64,000 nucleotides of DNA from Roseateles sp. SL47 (GCF_026625885.1 NZ_CP113068.1:1240001-1304000), one strand, 5' to 3'. Shown: positions 31,544 through 42,111, counted from the stretch's first letter. Notes: generated from the letters alone by a model not told the origin. Program-made: numbers and translations.

Positions 31544-32878
31544 ATGAACAGTCCTCAACCCTCAGCCGCCGTGGCGTCCGGCAGAATCCCCGGCCATTAC
31601 ACGCCGCACGAGAAACGCGACCGCATCATGGCGATCGTCGGTGCGTCGTCCGGCAACCTCGTGGAATGGTTCGACTTCTACGTCTACGCCTTCACCTCCA
31701 TCTATTTCGCACACGCCTTCTTCCCCAAGGGCGATCCGGTGGTGCAGCAGCTCAGCAGTGCCGGCGTGTTCGCGCTGGGCTTCCTGATGCGCCCCATCGG
31801 CGGCTGGCTGTTCGGCCGCATCGCCGACAAGAAGGGCCGCAAGACGGCCATGATGATTTCGGTGCTGATGATGTGTGGCGGCTCGCTCGCCATCGCAGTG
31901 ATGCCCACCTACGAGACACTCGGGGTGATGGCCCCCGCCCTGCTGCTCCTGGCGCGCCTGTTCCAAGGCCTGTCGGTGGGCGGTGAATACGGCACCAGCG
32001 CCACCTACATGAGCGAAGTGGCCCTGCGTGGCCAGCGCGGCTTTTATGCCTCGTTCCAGTACGTCACCCTGATTGGCGGGCAGTTGCTGGCCGTGCTGGT
32101 CGTGGCCATTCTGGAGCAGACCCTCACCGATGCGCAGTTGCACGACTGGGGCTGGCGCATCCCCTTTGCGGCCGGCGCCGTGACGGCCGTGGTGGCCTTC
32201 TACCTGCGCCGCTCGCTCAACGAGACCGCCAAGGCCGAGCAGTTGCAAAGCAAGACGGCCGGCACCATGGGTGAGCTGTTCAAGCATCACTGGAAGGCTT
32301 TCCTGATCGTGCTGGGCTTCACCGCAGGGGGCTCCTTGGCCTTCTACACCTACACCACCTACATGCAGAAATACCTGGTGCTGAGCGCCGGCATGGACAA
32401 GAAGGTGGCCAGTACGGTGATGCTGACGGCACTGTTCGTCTACATGTGCATGCAGCCGCTGTTCGGTGCGCTGTCGGATCGCATCGGACGCCGCACCTCG
32501 ATGCTGCTGTTCGGGCTGCTGGGCATGTTGGGCACCTGGCCCATCCTCTCCGCGCTCAAGACCATCACCAGCCCCTATGCCGCTTTTGGCCTGATCATCC
32601 TGGCCATGGCCATCGTGAGCCTCTACACCTCCATCGGCGGCTTGATCAAGGCAGAGATGTTCCCGCCGCAGATCCGCGCCCTGGGCGTCGGCCTCTCCTA
32701 CGCCATCGGCAATGCGGCCTTTGGCGGATCGGCGGAGTACACCGCGCTCTACCTCAAGAGCATCAATCACGAGAGCCTGTTCTACATCTACGTCTCGGTG
32801 ATGTGCGGCTTTGCCTTCCTGGTGTGCTGGCTCATGCCGGACCTGCGCAAGACCGGTTATTTGAACGAAGAGCACTGA
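31544..32878 (+). CDS. MHS-type MFS transporter (alpha-ketoglutarate permease-like)
   Basis: A 444-residue, 12-helix proton symporter of the metabolite:H+ symporter group. '[14 protein letters not shown]' in helix 1 is the hallmark of KgtP/ProP/CitA-like members. The loop 2-3 motif is '[21 protein letters not shown]', '[20 protein letters not shown]' is in helix 5, and the second-half equivalent '[16 protein letters not shown]' follows helix 8. It most resembles KgtP, which imports 2-oxoglutarate, but dicarboxylates or related acids are possible. It is monocistronic; a GCGGCT microsatellite lies just behind the stop. Confidence 0.88.
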   Translation: MNSPQPSAAVASGRIPGHYTPHEKRDRIMAIVGASSGNLVEWFDFYVYAFTSIYFAHAFFPKGDPVVQQLSSAGVFALGFLMRPIGGWLFGRIADKKGRKTAMMISVLMMCGGSLAIAVMPTYETLGVMAPALLLLARLFQGLSVGGEYGTSATYMSEVALRGQRGFYASFQYVTLIGGQLLAVLVVAILEQTLTDAQLHDWGWRIPFAAGAVTAVVAFYLRRSLNETAKAEQLQSKTAGTMGELFKHHWKAFLIVLGFTAGGSLAFYTYTTYMQKYLVLSAGMDKKVASTVMLTALFVYMCMQPLFGALSDRIGRRTSMLLFGLLGMLGTWPILSALKTITSPYAAFGLIILAMAIVSLYTSIGGLIKAEMFPPQIRALGVGLSYAIGNAAFGGSAEYTALYLKSINHESLFYIYVSVMCGFAFLVCWLMPDLRKTGYLNEEH

Positions 32879-32911
32879 GCGGAGCCGTTCGGCGGGGAGC
32901 CGTGACCCTTC

Positions 32912-32947
32912 GCGGCTGCGGCTGCGGCTGCGGCTGCGGCTGCGGCT
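32912..32947. repeat. (GCGGCT)6 hexanucleotide microsatellite
   Basis: Six perfect GCGGCT units lie in the 112-bp gap between the convergent MFS and SulP genes. No coding frame uses it. Confidence 0.95.
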
Positions 32948-32990
32948 CTGGCTCCAGCCCCAGACCGCACATCCGTCCCCGCGCCGGTGC

Positions 32991-34646
32991 TCAGTGCTCG
33001 TCGCGCATGCCCTGGTGGTGGCTCATGAACAGCCGTCCGCAGAACCAGTCATCCCAGCCGCCGGCCTTGAGCCGGTCCAGCACCGGCCCCTTGACCTCGC
33101 TGAGGTCCAGCCGGCGTCCCTGGCGGGCCAGGGCCTCATGCAGGTCCTTCAGCGCGCTCAGCCCGCTGAAGTCGATGCTGTTGACCGGGGACATCTGCAG
33201 CAGCACGCGCCGCGTCCCGGGGCGGGTGTCCAGATGGGCCTGGACCACGTCCGCCAGGCTGCGTCCGTTGAGGAACAGCAGGCTTTCATCAATCCGCAGG
33301 CCCATCACCTCTGGGTCCAACTCCACCTGATAACGCTCCACGTTGCGGTAGTGCTCGGTGCCCGGAATGCGTCCGATCAGGGCCACATGGGGCCGGGCGC
33401 TGCGCTTGAGCAGCAGGGCAATCGCGCCCAGCACGCCCAGCCCCAGGGCCGCCGTGATGCTCACGCCCAGCACCAGCAAGGTCACGACCGTCATCAGCAG
33501 CGCTTCCGCCCGGTCGTAGCGCCAGGCGTCGCGATAGGGCTGCAGCGACACCCCCGCCAGCACCGCCGCCATGATGCTGGCCGCCAGTACCGGTTTGGGA
33601 CACCAGGCCAGCAGGGGGGACAGCGTCACCAGGGCCAAGCCCATCAGACCCGCGACAAACACCCCGGTCATGCGGGTGCGGCTGCCGGCGTCGCTCATCA
33701 GCACGCTGCGCGAGAAGCTGGCGGCGGCCGGCATCCCACCGGTCAGCGCGGCAGCAAGGTTGGCCCCTGCCAGGCCCATCAGCTCCCGGCGCGGAAACAC
33801 CCGCTGGCCCACCCGTCGGGCCAGCGACTCCGCCACGGCCAGGCTGGAGACATATCCCAGCAGCGCGATCAGGGCGGCGCCCGGCAGCATCGTCATCCAC
33901 AGGTGCGTGTTCAGGCGCGGAACGGTCAGGTGCAGGGCCAGGGGCGGCAAGGTACCGACGCGCGCCAGCCCCTGCGGGTCCAGGGCCCAGGCGGCCAGTA
34001 TCCCGATCAGCAGCACCCCCAGCGGCGCCATGCGCGCTGGCAGGCCCTTGGGCAGGCGCCGCACAGCCAGGAGCGCCAGCAGGGCGACGATGCCGAACAG
34101 GCTGGCAATGCCTTGTGCCTCGAAGCCATGGCTGCGGGCGGATGACCACAGCTCCGGCAAGTTGGCCCCGGAAGCCTGCGCGCCCAGCAGCACCGGCAAC
34201 TGGCTGGCGGCAATGGCGATGGTGGCACCGGTCTCGAATCCATGCAGCACCGGGACCGACAGCAAGGCCGCCAGCGCATCCAGCCGCAGCAACGCCGCCG
34301 CACCCAGCAGCAGGCCGACCTCGGCCGCCAGCACCAGCGCCGCTTCGCTCGGGCTCACACCAGCGGGCGCCAGTTGCAGCGTCTGCAGAATCATCAGCGC
34401 CAGCACTGCCACCGGCCCCACGTTCAGGAAGGGGCTGGAACCCAGCAGCGCATACATCAGCGGCGGCAGCAGGCTGGCATATAGCCCCACCTGCGGCGGC
34501 AAGCCGGCCAGCATGGCATAGGCCAGGCTCTGCGGGATCAGCAGCACGCTGACCACCAGCGCCGCCGCCAGGTCGTCTTTCAGGCAGGCCTGGAGGTAGT
34601 CGCGTACCTGGACGCGCAGGGGGTGCCAAAAGGCAGTCAGAGGCAT
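32991..34646 (-). CDS. SulP-family anion transporter with STAS domain
   Basis: A 551-residue inner-membrane transporter. The N-terminal part has 10-14 helices with 'VVSVLLIPQSLAYAMLAGLPPQVGLYAS', the SulP signature region, and 'LNVGPVAVLALM'. A cytoplasmic STAS domain (about 435-545) carries 'NGRSLADVVQAHL' and the loop 'VNSIDFSGLSALKDL', with the Ser/Asp arrangement usual in this family. Substrates in bacteria include sulfate, bicarbonate, fumarate and chloride; no neighbour resolves this. The window has sox genes but they are 25 kb away. The gene has its own unit on the minus strand behind the GGDEF pair, 67 nt from the nearer one. Confidence 0.9.
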   Translation of the reverse strand: MPLTAFWHPLRVQVRDYLQACLKDDLAAALVVSVLLIPQSLAYAMLAGLPPQVGLYASLLPPLMYALLGSSPFLNVGPVAVLALMILQTLQLAPAGVSPSEAALVLAAEVGLLLGAAALLRLDALAALLSVPVLHGFETGATIAIAASQLPVLLGAQASGANLPELWSSARSHGFEAQGIASLFGIVALLALLAVRRLPKGLPARMAPLGVLLIGILAAWALDPQGLARVGTLPPLALHLTVPRLNTHLWMTMLPGAALIALLGYVSSLAVAESLARRVGQRVFPRRELMGLAGANLAAALTGGMPAAASFSRSVLMSDAGSRTRMTGVFVAGLMGLALVTLSPLLAWCPKPVLAASIMAAVLAGVSLQPYRDAWRYDRAEALLMTVVTLLVLGVSITAALGLGVLGAIALLLKRSARPHVALIGRIPGTEHYRNVERYQVELDPEVMGLRIDESLLFLNGRSLADVVQAHLDTRPGTRRVLLQMSPVNSIDFSGLSALKDLHEALARQGRRLDLSEVKGPVLDRLKAGGWDDWFCGRLFMSHHQGMRDEH

Positions 34647-34713
34647 GGCAGCGGCACAACAGGCATCAGAAGGGGGCGCGCGGCAGTATAGGGGGCGGGG
34701 GCGGCGCTCTCGG

Positions 34714-36762
34714 TCAGCCCGCCGAGGCCTCCGGCCCCAGCAGGGTCTGCAGCCGCACCTGCCCCGCGCGGCAGGCGGCTTCGAAATCCGCTTCCATGCG
34801 CATCAGGGCCTGCACGTCCGCCGCCTGCACCGTCGCAATGCCGTGGGCCCGATTGCGCCCCTGCGACTTGGCGGTGTAGAGGGCCATGTCCGCCCAGTTG
34901 ACCGCCTGTTCCCAGTGCTGGGGCAACTGCGTCGGGGCCAGCGGGAAATGGGCATATCCGATGGACGCGGTCACTCGCAGTGGGCCATTGGCGGTCGACA
35001 CCGGCTGTTCGGCCACGCCCATCAGGATGCGTTCGGCCAGATGCTGAAGGGCTTCCAGTGCCACGGTGCGCGCGTAGACGAGGAATTCCTCGCCGCCCCA
35101 ACGCACCACCACGTCCTCCGCGCGCACGGCCTGGCCGATGCGGTGGCCGATCTCGCGGATCACCGCATCGCCGGCGGCATGGCCATGGCGGTCGTTGACC
35201 TGTTTGAAGTGGTCGATGTCGATCATCAAGAGGCCGCCGTGAAATGCCTGGCCGGCTTCCCGCTCCATCACCGACAGCAGATACCGGCGGTTGGCCAGGT
35301 TGGTCAGTGGATCGCGTTCGCTTTGAGCGCGCAGCAGGCTTTGCTTGGCCTTGAGCCGCTTGTTGGTGTCCCGCACCCGGGCCAGCATCACGCCCATCAG
35401 CACCACGGACAGGCCCAGCAGCAGCGCCAATCCCACTCCCACATATTGGGCCAGCCGGCGGTTGGTGAGTTCCTGGCTTTGCAGCGCCTGCTGACGCCGG
35501 GCCAGTTCCAGATCGCGCTGGCGGGCTTCGCTGTCGTATTTGTAGCTGAGCTGCCGCAGCGCGGATTCGCGTTTGCGTTGCGCCGTCTCCGCACTGAGGC
35601 TGCGTTCCTCGTGATAGAGCCGCAAGGCTTCGCGGGGTTGATTGACGGCGGCATAGGCCTCGCCGAGTTCGCGCAGTTGCAGGATGCGGCGCACCGCATC
35701 GTTGTCCCCGCGCGCCAGTTCGATGACGCGGTTCACCTCGCGCCGTGCGGCGTCGAACTGGCGCAGCAGCACCAGCGACACCGACAGGTTGTGCCGCAAG
35801 GTCCGCTCCAGCCGCTGATCGCCGAACTCCTGCACCACCGGCAGGGCCTGGCGGGCCAGCTGGGCGGCGCGTGCCGGCTGGTGGGTATGCATGTACGCAT
35901 CGGCCAGGCTGGCCTGGAGCGTGGCCACCTCACGCCGGGCGTTCGTGTGCTTGGCCAGTTGAAGCCCTTCTTCCAGCACCGCGAGTTGGGTCCGGGTGTC
36001 GTTGCGATGCGCCGCCATGCCGGACTCCACGATGCGCATCCGCACCATCGCCAGCACATCGCCCTGCGCGAGTTGCAGGGCCTGCGTCAGCCATTGCTGC
36101 GCGATGGCCGGCTGATCCATGTCCTGAGCATTGGTGGCCAGTTGGCCCATGACGCTGACCGTGGCAAAGGTGTCGCCAGCGGCCTGGGCCAATGCCAGGG
36201 CATGATGCAGCCGCGTTTGTGCGGAGGCCGGTTCCCCGCGGGCCGACTGGGCGCGGGCGACGAGGCGCAACGCGGCGTAGGTGCCGCGCCAGTCGCAGGC
36301 GGGGGAGATCTGGACGGGGGGCTCTTCCGGGCATCCCGGCAGCAGCTCGGTCAGCGCCTGCTGGGCCAGTTCACCCGCCTTTACCGGCTGGCCGATGCGG
36401 TCCTGCACGTCCGCGCGCAGCAGCAGCGCCATCGGGAGGCCCCCCGGTCGGTGGTCCAGTTCGTCCGCGATCCGATGGGCTTCGTTCATATCGCCCGCCA
36501 GGGCCTGGACCCAGCCGATGGTGTAGTCGATCCGCAGGGCATGGGCGGGTCGGGCCGCTTCGTGGCGGCTCGCGCGCAGGGTTTGCAGTGCCTTGAGCGC
36601 CTCCTTCGGCTCGTTGTAGCCGATGCGGACCCACTGCGCCAATTCAGCGTCGAGCTGGCGGTCGGAGGGGTCGGCCGCAAAGGCACCGGTCACGCAGAGG
36701 AGACTCAGCCCTGTCACCATCCGCATGACCGTCGGGCAGGCGTGCAGGGCATGACGGATCAT
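34714..36762 (-). CDS. TPR-GGDEF diguanylate cyclase (second of a tandem pair)
   Basis: A 682-residue protein: signal peptide ('VMRMVTGLSLLCVTGAFAAD'), a periplasmic array of TPR-like helical repeats (about 40-430), a coiled-coil stretch ('SEARQRDLELARRQQALQSQ'), one membrane helix ('VGVGLALLLGLSVVLMGVML') and a cytoplasmic GGDEF domain. The active site is 'VVRWGGEEFLVYA' and the I-site RAED lies five residues upstream. 'DPLTNLANRRYLL' and 'MIDIDHFKQVNDRHGH' are intact, so c-di-GMP synthesis is expected. The start ATG overlaps the stop of the paralog upstream (ATGA). A C-terminal extension of ~30 residues after the GGDEF domain is shared with that paralog. Confidence 0.9.
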   Translation of the reverse strand: MIRHALHACPTVMRMVTGLSLLCVTGAFAADPSDRQLDAELAQWVRIGYNEPKEALKALQTLRASRHEAARPAHALRIDYTIGWVQALAGDMNEAHRIADELDHRPGGLPMALLLRADVQDRIGQPVKAGELAQQALTELLPGCPEEPPVQISPACDWRGTYAALRLVARAQSARGEPASAQTRLHHALALAQAAGDTFATVSVMGQLATNAQDMDQPAIAQQWLTQALQLAQGDVLAMVRMRIVESGMAAHRNDTRTQLAVLEEGLQLAKHTNARREVATLQASLADAYMHTHQPARAAQLARQALPVVQEFGDQRLERTLRHNLSVSLVLLRQFDAARREVNRVIELARGDNDAVRRILQLRELGEAYAAVNQPREALRLYHEERSLSAETAQRKRESALRQLSYKYDSEARQRDLELARRQQALQSQELTNRRLAQYVGVGLALLLGLSVVLMGVMLARVRDTNKRLKAKQSLLRAQSERDPLTNLANRRYLLSVMEREAGQAFHGGLLMIDIDHFKQVNDRHGHAAGDAVIREIGHRIGQAVRAEDVVVRWGGEEFLVYARTVALEALQHLAERILMGVAEQPVSTANGPLRVTASIGYAHFPLAPTQLPQHWEQAVNWADMALYTAKSQGRNRAHGIATVQAADVQALMRMEADFEAACRAGQVRLQTLLGPEASAG

Positions 36763-38891
36763 GCACGCTCCTCCATCTGCAGCCCCAGCAGGCTGATCAG
36801 GTCCACCTGCCCCTGGTGCCAGGCCGACTCCATCCGTCCTGCCAGCGCCAGCAGTTCCTCGCGGGTCTGGGCCTTCACGGCGGCCACGCCATAGGCCTTG
36901 TTGCGGCCGTGGGCCTTGCTCATGTACATGACGGTATCGACGATGTCCACCGCACGCTCCCACGCCAGCGTGAGGCCGGCGGGCGCCATGGGGAAGCTGG
37001 CGAAGCCAATGGAGGCGCTGATCGGAATGGACAGCGGCCCATGGTCCACCGGAACGCCGCCGATCTGGTCCAGCAGGCGCTGCGCCAGCAACCGTGCGTC
37101 GTCGGTGTTTTCGGAGCGGACCAGGATCAAAAATTCCTCGCCGCCCCAACGCACCACCATGTCCTGTTCGCGCAGCACGCTGCGCAGACGCCGGGCCACT
37201 TCGATCAGCACCGAATCACCCGCCGCGTGGCCCCACTGGTCGTTGATCCGCTTGAAGTGGTCGATATCAACCAGGAACATGCTGCCGCGCAGACCCTGGT
37301 GATCATCACAACGGGCGCCCACATCCTTCTGGAAATGGCGCCGGTTGGCCAAGCCGGTGAGCGGGTCCCGCTCGCTCTGCACGCGCAGCGATTCATTGGT
37401 CTGGGCCAGGGCCGCATTGGTGCGCCGCACCCGGCGATAGGCCACCGCCAGCAAGGCGCCCGACAGCAGCACGCCCACGCCGACTTCGGCCCATAGCTTG
37501 AGCTGCAGGTCGCGGCTGCGGATCTGTTCGGCCTTGAGGCTGTTGTCCTGGTTCAGCAGCTGGATCTCGCGCTCGCGCTGCTGGTCTTCGAAGCGCGCCT
37601 GCGCTTCCAGCATGGCCTTGCGGGTTTCGTCCCGCAGCACCGCATCAAACAACTGGCGGGAGCGGTGGTAGGCATCAACCGCACCGGCAATGTCGTCAGC
37701 CTTCTCCAGATAGCTGCCGAGTTCCAGCCAGGCGTCGGCGGTGTAGCTGCTCGCCTCGCGCTGCGCATCCATGGTGATGGCCTGCAGCACATCGCGTTTG
37801 CCTTCTTCCAGCCGCCGCATGCCGATCTTGGCAATGCCCATGTTGTGCCGGGCCAGGATCTCGGTCTGGATGGCCCGGATCTCCTGGGACAGCACATTGG
37901 CGCGCTGCGACAAGTCCAGTGCCCGCGAGAAATTCTCCTGGCGCAATTCGAAGTCGGCCAGATTGCCCAGCGCCAGCGCCTGCAGGTAGCGGGACTGGGC
38001 CTCCCGCGCATACCGGAGCGCCTGTTCGCGGGCCTGCTGGGTGATGGTGGGGTCGGCGTCCTGCGAATGCACGATGCCGGTCATGGTGGAGACGTTGTAC
38101 ATCAGCACCGGGTCCGGATCGAGCTTCGCTGCGGCCTGGGCCTCGACCATGATCTGCCGCGCGTGGTCGCCCTGCTGAGCCCGGAAATACGAGAAGGCCA
38201 GCGTGATCTGCGCACTCGCGGCCCGCCAGCCCGAGCCCATGCTGCGCGCCAGCTCGATGGCCTTGAGCACGCTCTCCACCGAGGCATCCACCTCGCCGTA
38301 GTCGCTCTGCAGATAGCCCAGCAGCAGCAGCGTCCTGAACAGCATGCGGGGTTCCGCGTGGGCCTGATCGACGTCCGCCAGACCGCCCAGCACGCGGATG
38401 CCGGCCCCCAACTGCCCGTTGCTCTTGAGCCATTGGGCCTTGGCCAGCATCAGCGCCAGCGGCACCTGGGCCCGGGCCGGGGAGTTGGCGGGCCAGGTCT
38501 TGAGCGCTTCGACGGCCGCCTCATGCCCGCTGCGGTCCCGGACCTGCGCCAGCAAGGCCGCGCGCTGGCTGATCGCTTCCATCCGCTGCGGGCTGTCGGC
38601 GGGCATGCGGGCTTCCAGGTCCAGCAGTTGCCGCACATGCTCCTGCGGCTGGGCCAGACCGATCCGCTCCTGCTGCTCCAGCTCCGACACCGTGGCCCGG
38701 TCCTGCACCGACGTGTCGCCCGCCCGGGGCGCCGCCTGCTGCGCCGGGCATCCCGTCAGCAGCATGGCCATGCCGAGCCAAGTGCTCAGCAAGGCGGCCG
38801 ACCGCCAACGGCGGCCGTGCGCACCCCGCCGTGAGGCGGTTGCGCCCGGCTCGGTGGCCTCTGCGTCTGTGGCTCTTGGACTCCCAACCAT
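36759..38891 (-). CDS. TPR-GGDEF diguanylate cyclase (first of a tandem pair)
   Basis: A 710-residue protein of the same build as its neighbour: an N-terminal signal or lipoprotein segment ('LSTWLGMAMLLTGCPAQ', with LTGC as a possible lipobox), TPR-like repeats to about 480, a coiled coil ('QARFEDQQREREIQLLNQ'), one membrane helix ('VGVGVLLSGALLAVAYRRV') and a GGDEF domain with 'VVRWGGEEFLILV', I-site REQD and 'LVDIDHFKRINDQWGH'. The ATG at 38891 was chosen: an upstream frame to 39035 would overlap the permease gene and lacks protein-like sequence. The last residues overlap the second cyclase by 4 nt. The pair looks like a tandem duplication that has diverged mostly in the sensor. Confidence 0.9.
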   Translation of the reverse strand: MVGSPRATDAEATEPGATASRRGAHGRRWRSAALLSTWLGMAMLLTGCPAQQAAPRAGDTSVQDRATVSELEQQERIGLAQPQEHVRQLLDLEARMPADSPQRMEAISQRAALLAQVRDRSGHEAAVEALKTWPANSPARAQVPLALMLAKAQWLKSNGQLGAGIRVLGGLADVDQAHAEPRMLFRTLLLLGYLQSDYGEVDASVESVLKAIELARSMGSGWRAASAQITLAFSYFRAQQGDHARQIMVEAQAAAKLDPDPVLMYNVSTMTGIVHSQDADPTITQQAREQALRYAREAQSRYLQALALGNLADFELRQENFSRALDLSQRANVLSQEIRAIQTEILARHNMGIAKIGMRRLEEGKRDVLQAITMDAQREASSYTADAWLELGSYLEKADDIAGAVDAYHRSRQLFDAVLRDETRKAMLEAQARFEDQQREREIQLLNQDNSLKAEQIRSRDLQLKLWAEVGVGVLLSGALLAVAYRRVRRTNAALAQTNESLRVQSERDPLTGLANRRHFQKDVGARCDDHQGLRGSMFLVDIDHFKRINDQWGHAAGDSVLIEVARRLRSVLREQDMVVRWGGEEFLILVRSENTDDARLLAQRLLDQIGGVPVDHGPLSIPISASIGFASFPMAPAGLTLAWERAVDIVDTVMYMSKAHGRNKAYGVAAVKAQTREELLALAGRMESAWHQGQVDLISLLGLQMEERA

Positions 38892-39006
38892 GTCTGTCGT
38901 ACTGTCTAAGGCGGCGTTTGTACGTGTTGTTACGGGTGGTCCCGGCCAGCCTCGCCGGGCAATCGTGCACGACTGCGCGTCGGTGCAGGATAAGACGCCT
39001 GGGCGC

Positions 39007-40290
39007 TTACCGCCCGCGTGGCCGCAGCATCGCATGAAGCAGGATGGCGCCGAAGGTGGCGGTGCCGATGCCGCCCAGGGAGAGGCCGCCCAGGTGCAGC
39101 GTGTAATCCCCGGTGCCGATCACCAGCGTGATTGCGGCCACCATCAGGTTGCGTGGGTCCTTGAAATCCACCTGCTGTTCCACCCAGATGCGGGCGCCGG
39201 CGACGGCGATCAGCCCGAAGACCACGATGCTCACGCCGCCCATCACCGCCAGCGGAATGGCCTGGATCAAGGCGCCGAACTTGGGCGAAAAGCCCAGCAG
39301 CAGGGCCATCAAGGCTGCAATCACGAACACGGCAGTGGAATAGATGCGCGTGGCGGCCATCACGCCGATGTTTTCGGCATAGGTGGTCACGCCGGTGCCA
39401 CCGGAGGCGCCGCTGACGATGGTGGCCACGCCGTCGCCGATGAAGGCGCGGCCGAGGTGGGGGGACATGTCCTTGCCGGTCATGGCGCTCACCGCCTTCA
39501 GGTGGCCCAGGTTTTCCGCCACCAGGATCAGCGCCACCGGCACGATCATCAGCAGCGCCTGCGATTCAAAGCGCGGGGCGGTGAAGGTGGGCAGGCCCAG
39601 CCAGGCGGCTGCCTGGACTCCGCTCAGGTCGATCGGCTTGCCCAGGCCCAGGCCATTGGTCAGCAGTGCGTACAGCAGGCTGGCGGCGATCAGGCCGGCC
39701 AGGATCAGCAACCGTCGCACCATGCCGCGCCCATGCACCGCCACCAGCGCCACGCAGACGAAGGTCAGGCCCTGCATCCAGGCATCGAAGGGTGTGGGTG
39801 CCATGTTCTTGATGGGCACGGCGGCCAGATTCAGGCCGATGACGGCCACCACGGCCCCGGTCACCACCGGCGGCATCAGCTTTTCCACCCAGCCGCCGCC
39901 GATGGCGGCCACCACCAGGCCGATGACGCTGTACACCACGCCGCACACCACGATGCCGCCCAGGGCCGCCGGCAGGTTGGCATTGGGGCCGCTGCCGCCG
40001 TAACCGGTGGCGGCAATCACCACACCGATGAAGGCAAAGCTGGAGCCCAGATAGCTCGGCACCTTGCCGCCCGTGATGACAAAGAAGATCAAGGTGCCGA
40101 CACCACTCATCAGCACCGCCACATTGGGATCAAAGCCCATCAGCAACGGGGCCAGCACGGTGGCGCCGAACATCGCGATCACATGCTGGAGACCCAGCGC
40201 TGCCGTTTGTGGCCAGGACAGTCGCTCGTCAGGAGCGACCGCCGTCTCGGGGCCGGCCGCCACAGGGCGCCAGCGCATCAACCAACCCAT
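39007..40290 (-). CDS. NCS2-family uracil/xanthine permease
   Basis: A 427-residue nucleobase:cation symporter-2 with about 14 membrane segments. The start region 'RLSWPQTAALGLQHVIAMFGATVLAP' and the motif 'AENLGHLKAVSAMTGKDM' (the substrate-binding Glu in AEN) are typical of UraA-type carriers. 'GASGGTGVTTYAENIGVMAATRIYS' is the second signature. It most resembles UraA/RutG, so uracil is the likely substrate. The ATG at 40290 has TGAGGT seven bases before it; the longer frame to 40374 is not protein-like. No pyrimidine-catabolic gene is adjacent. Confidence 0.9.
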   Translation of the reverse strand: MGWLMRWRPVAAGPETAVAPDERLSWPQTAALGLQHVIAMFGATVLAPLLMGFDPNVAVLMSGVGTLIFFVITGGKVPSYLGSSFAFIGVVIAATGYGGSGPNANLPAALGGIVVCGVVYSVIGLVVAAIGGGWVEKLMPPVVTGAVVAVIGLNLAAVPIKNMAPTPFDAWMQGLTFVCVALVAVHGRGMVRRLLILAGLIAASLLYALLTNGLGLGKPIDLSGVQAAAWLGLPTFTAPRFESQALLMIVPVALILVAENLGHLKAVSAMTGKDMSPHLGRAFIGDGVATIVSGASGGTGVTTYAENIGVMAATRIYSTAVFVIAALMALLLGFSPKFGALIQAIPLAVMGGVSIVVFGLIAVAGARIWVEQQVDFKDPRNLMVAAITLVIGTGDYTLHLGGLSLGGIGTATFGAILLHAMLRPRGR

Positions 40291-40398
40291 GGTATCTACC
40301 TCAGTGAATGAGTCACCGAGTGTAGTGATGCCGGGCGATGGCAGGCCCCTGGGCCTTTCCCCTGCCTTGGTCACGATGACCGGGGCGGGGGGCAGGGC

Positions 40399-42093
40399 TC
40401 AAGCCGCCGCTGCTGCCGCCGCCGCCTGGCCGGTATAGCCGCGGGGCACGGCGCCCAGCAGGTCTTGGGTGTACTTCTTCTTCGGGGCGGCCAGCAGCTC
40501 GCGGGCATCCGCCTGCTCCACCACCTCGCCATGCTGCATCACCAGCACTTCATCCGAAATGAACTTCACCACCGCCAGGTCGTGGCTGATGAAGATGTAA
40601 CTCAGCCCGAATTCGTCTTGCAGGTCCTTGAGCAGGTTGAGCACCTGCGCCTGCACCGACACGTCCAGCGCCGACACCGCCTCGTCCAGCACCAGCACCT
40701 CCGGCTTGAGCGTCAGGCAGCGGGCAATCGCAATGCGCTGCCGCTGGCCGCCGGAGAACTCGTGCGGGTACTTGTAGAGGGCGCTGTCATCCAGCCCCAC
40801 CCGCTTGAGCAAGGCACTGGCCGTTGCCAGCCGCTCTTCATGGGAGCCGCCGATGTGGTGGATTTCCATCGGCTCCACCAGCGTCTGCGCAATGGTGAAG
40901 CGGGGATTCAGCGAGGCATAGGGATTCTGGAACACCACCTGGATGCGGCGACGCATCTTCTGCCAGTCGCTGCCCGACATTTTGAGCAGGTCCTTGCCTT
41001 CGAACAGCACCTCGCCGCCCGTGGGTTCATGCAGGCGCAGCAGCGTCAGCCCCATGGTGGTCTTGCCCGAGCCGGATTCGCCCACCACGCCCAGGGTATG
41101 GCCCTTGCGCAGCTGGAAATCCACGCCCTTCACCGCCTTGAACTCCTGCTTGCCGAACAGGCCGGACTTGAAGAAGAAGCTCTTGCGCAGGCCGCGGGCC
41201 TCCAGGATGACCGGGGCGTTGGGGTCCTTGAGCTTGCCACCGCCCTGGGCCTCACGGCCGGCAATGTGGTCGTCGATCACCATCAGCCGGGCCGGGTTCT
41301 CGGTCAGCGACGGGCGGCAGGCCAGCAGGGCCTTGGTATAGGCATCCTGCGGCGCATGGAAGATCTCGGCCACGGGCGCCTGCTCGCGGATTTCGCCATG
41401 GCGCATCACCACCACCCGGTCCGCAATCTCGCCCACCACGCCCAGGTCATGGGAGATGAACAGCATGCTCATGCGGTGCTTCTCCTTCAGCCGGGCCAGC
41501 AGTTCCATCACCTGGCGCTGGATGGTCACATCCAGGGCGGTGGTGGGTTCGTCGGCAATCAGCAGCTTCGGATTGCAGGTGAGGGCCACAGCAATCATCA
41601 CGCGCTGCTGCTGGCCACCGGACATCTCGTGCGGATAGCTCTTCAGGCGCCGCTTGGGGTCGGGGATGCCCACCTCATTCAGCAGCTCCTCGGCCCGCAC
41701 CAGCGCCTGGCGGCGCGACATGCCCAGATGTTTGATCAGCGGCTCCATGATCTGGTCCGCGACGGTGAACACCGGGTTGAGCGAACTCATCGGGTCCTGG
41801 AACACGCAGGCAATCTCACGACCGCGCACCGCCTGCAACTGGCTCAGGCTGGTCTTGAGCAGGTCGCGACCCTGGAACAGGATCTGTCCGCTGCGCTCGG
41901 CGTTCTCCGGCAGCAGATTGAGGATGGACATGGCGGTGACGCTCTTGCCCGAGCCGGATTCGCCCACCAGGGCCACCGTGCTGTTTTCGGGGATGTCAAA
42001 GCTCACGCCCTTCACCGCCAGTGCGCGCTGCACCTCGCCATGGACCTTGCCGACGCGGAAGGCCACCTTCAGGTCCTGAATACTCAGCAACAT
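40399..42093 (-). CDS. yejF: Dipeptide/microcin-type ABC transporter ATP-binding protein, fused double ATPase
   Basis: A 564-residue protein with two complete ABC ATPase domains. Domain 1 has Walker A '[12 protein letters not shown]', signature '[12 protein letters not shown]' and Walker B '[12 protein letters not shown]'. Domain 2 has '[12 protein letters not shown]', '[14 protein letters not shown]' and '[12 protein letters not shown]' (Glu then Ala in place of the usual Pro, still with the catalytic Glu). Each domain ends in the oligopeptide-family region '[18 protein letters not shown]' / '[14 protein letters not shown]'. This is the YejF/DppDF fusion form. The tail is eight Ala residues from a GCC-type run. 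The gene is the third of a minus-strand unit with two permease genes and powers import by the binding proteins encoded divergently. Confidence 0.92.
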   Translation of the reverse strand: MLLSIQDLKVAFRVGKVHGEVQRALAVKGVSFDIPENSTVALVGESGSGKSVTAMSILNLLPENAERSGQILFQGRDLLKTSLSQLQAVRGREIACVFQDPMSSLNPVFTVADQIMEPLIKHLGMSRRQALVRAEELLNEVGIPDPKRRLKSYPHEMSGGQQQRVMIAVALTCNPKLLIADEPTTALDVTIQRQVMELLARLKEKHRMSMLFISHDLGVVGEIADRVVVMRHGEIREQAPVAEIFHAPQDAYTKALLACRPSLTENPARLMVIDDHIAGREAQGGGKLKDPNAPVILEARGLRKSFFFKSGLFGKQEFKAVKGVDFQLRKGHTLGVVGESGSGKTTMGLTLLRLHEPTGGEVLFEGKDLLKMSGSDWQKMRRRIQVVFQNPYASLNPRFTIAQTLVEPMEIHHIGGSHEERLATASALLKRVGLDDSALYKYPHEFSGGQRQRIAIARCLTLKPEVLVLDEAVSALDVSVQAQVLNLLKDLQDEFGLSYIFISHDLAVVKFISDEVLVMQHGEVVEQADARELLAAPKKKYTQDLLGAVPRGYTGQAAAAAAAA

Positions 42094-42111
42094 TGTTTTC
42101 TCCTGGGGGCT

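Noticed and set aside
38398..40311. Plus-strand frame of 637 codons opposite the permease and cyclase genes
   Set aside because: His/Gln/Gly-rich shadow without start signal or domain.
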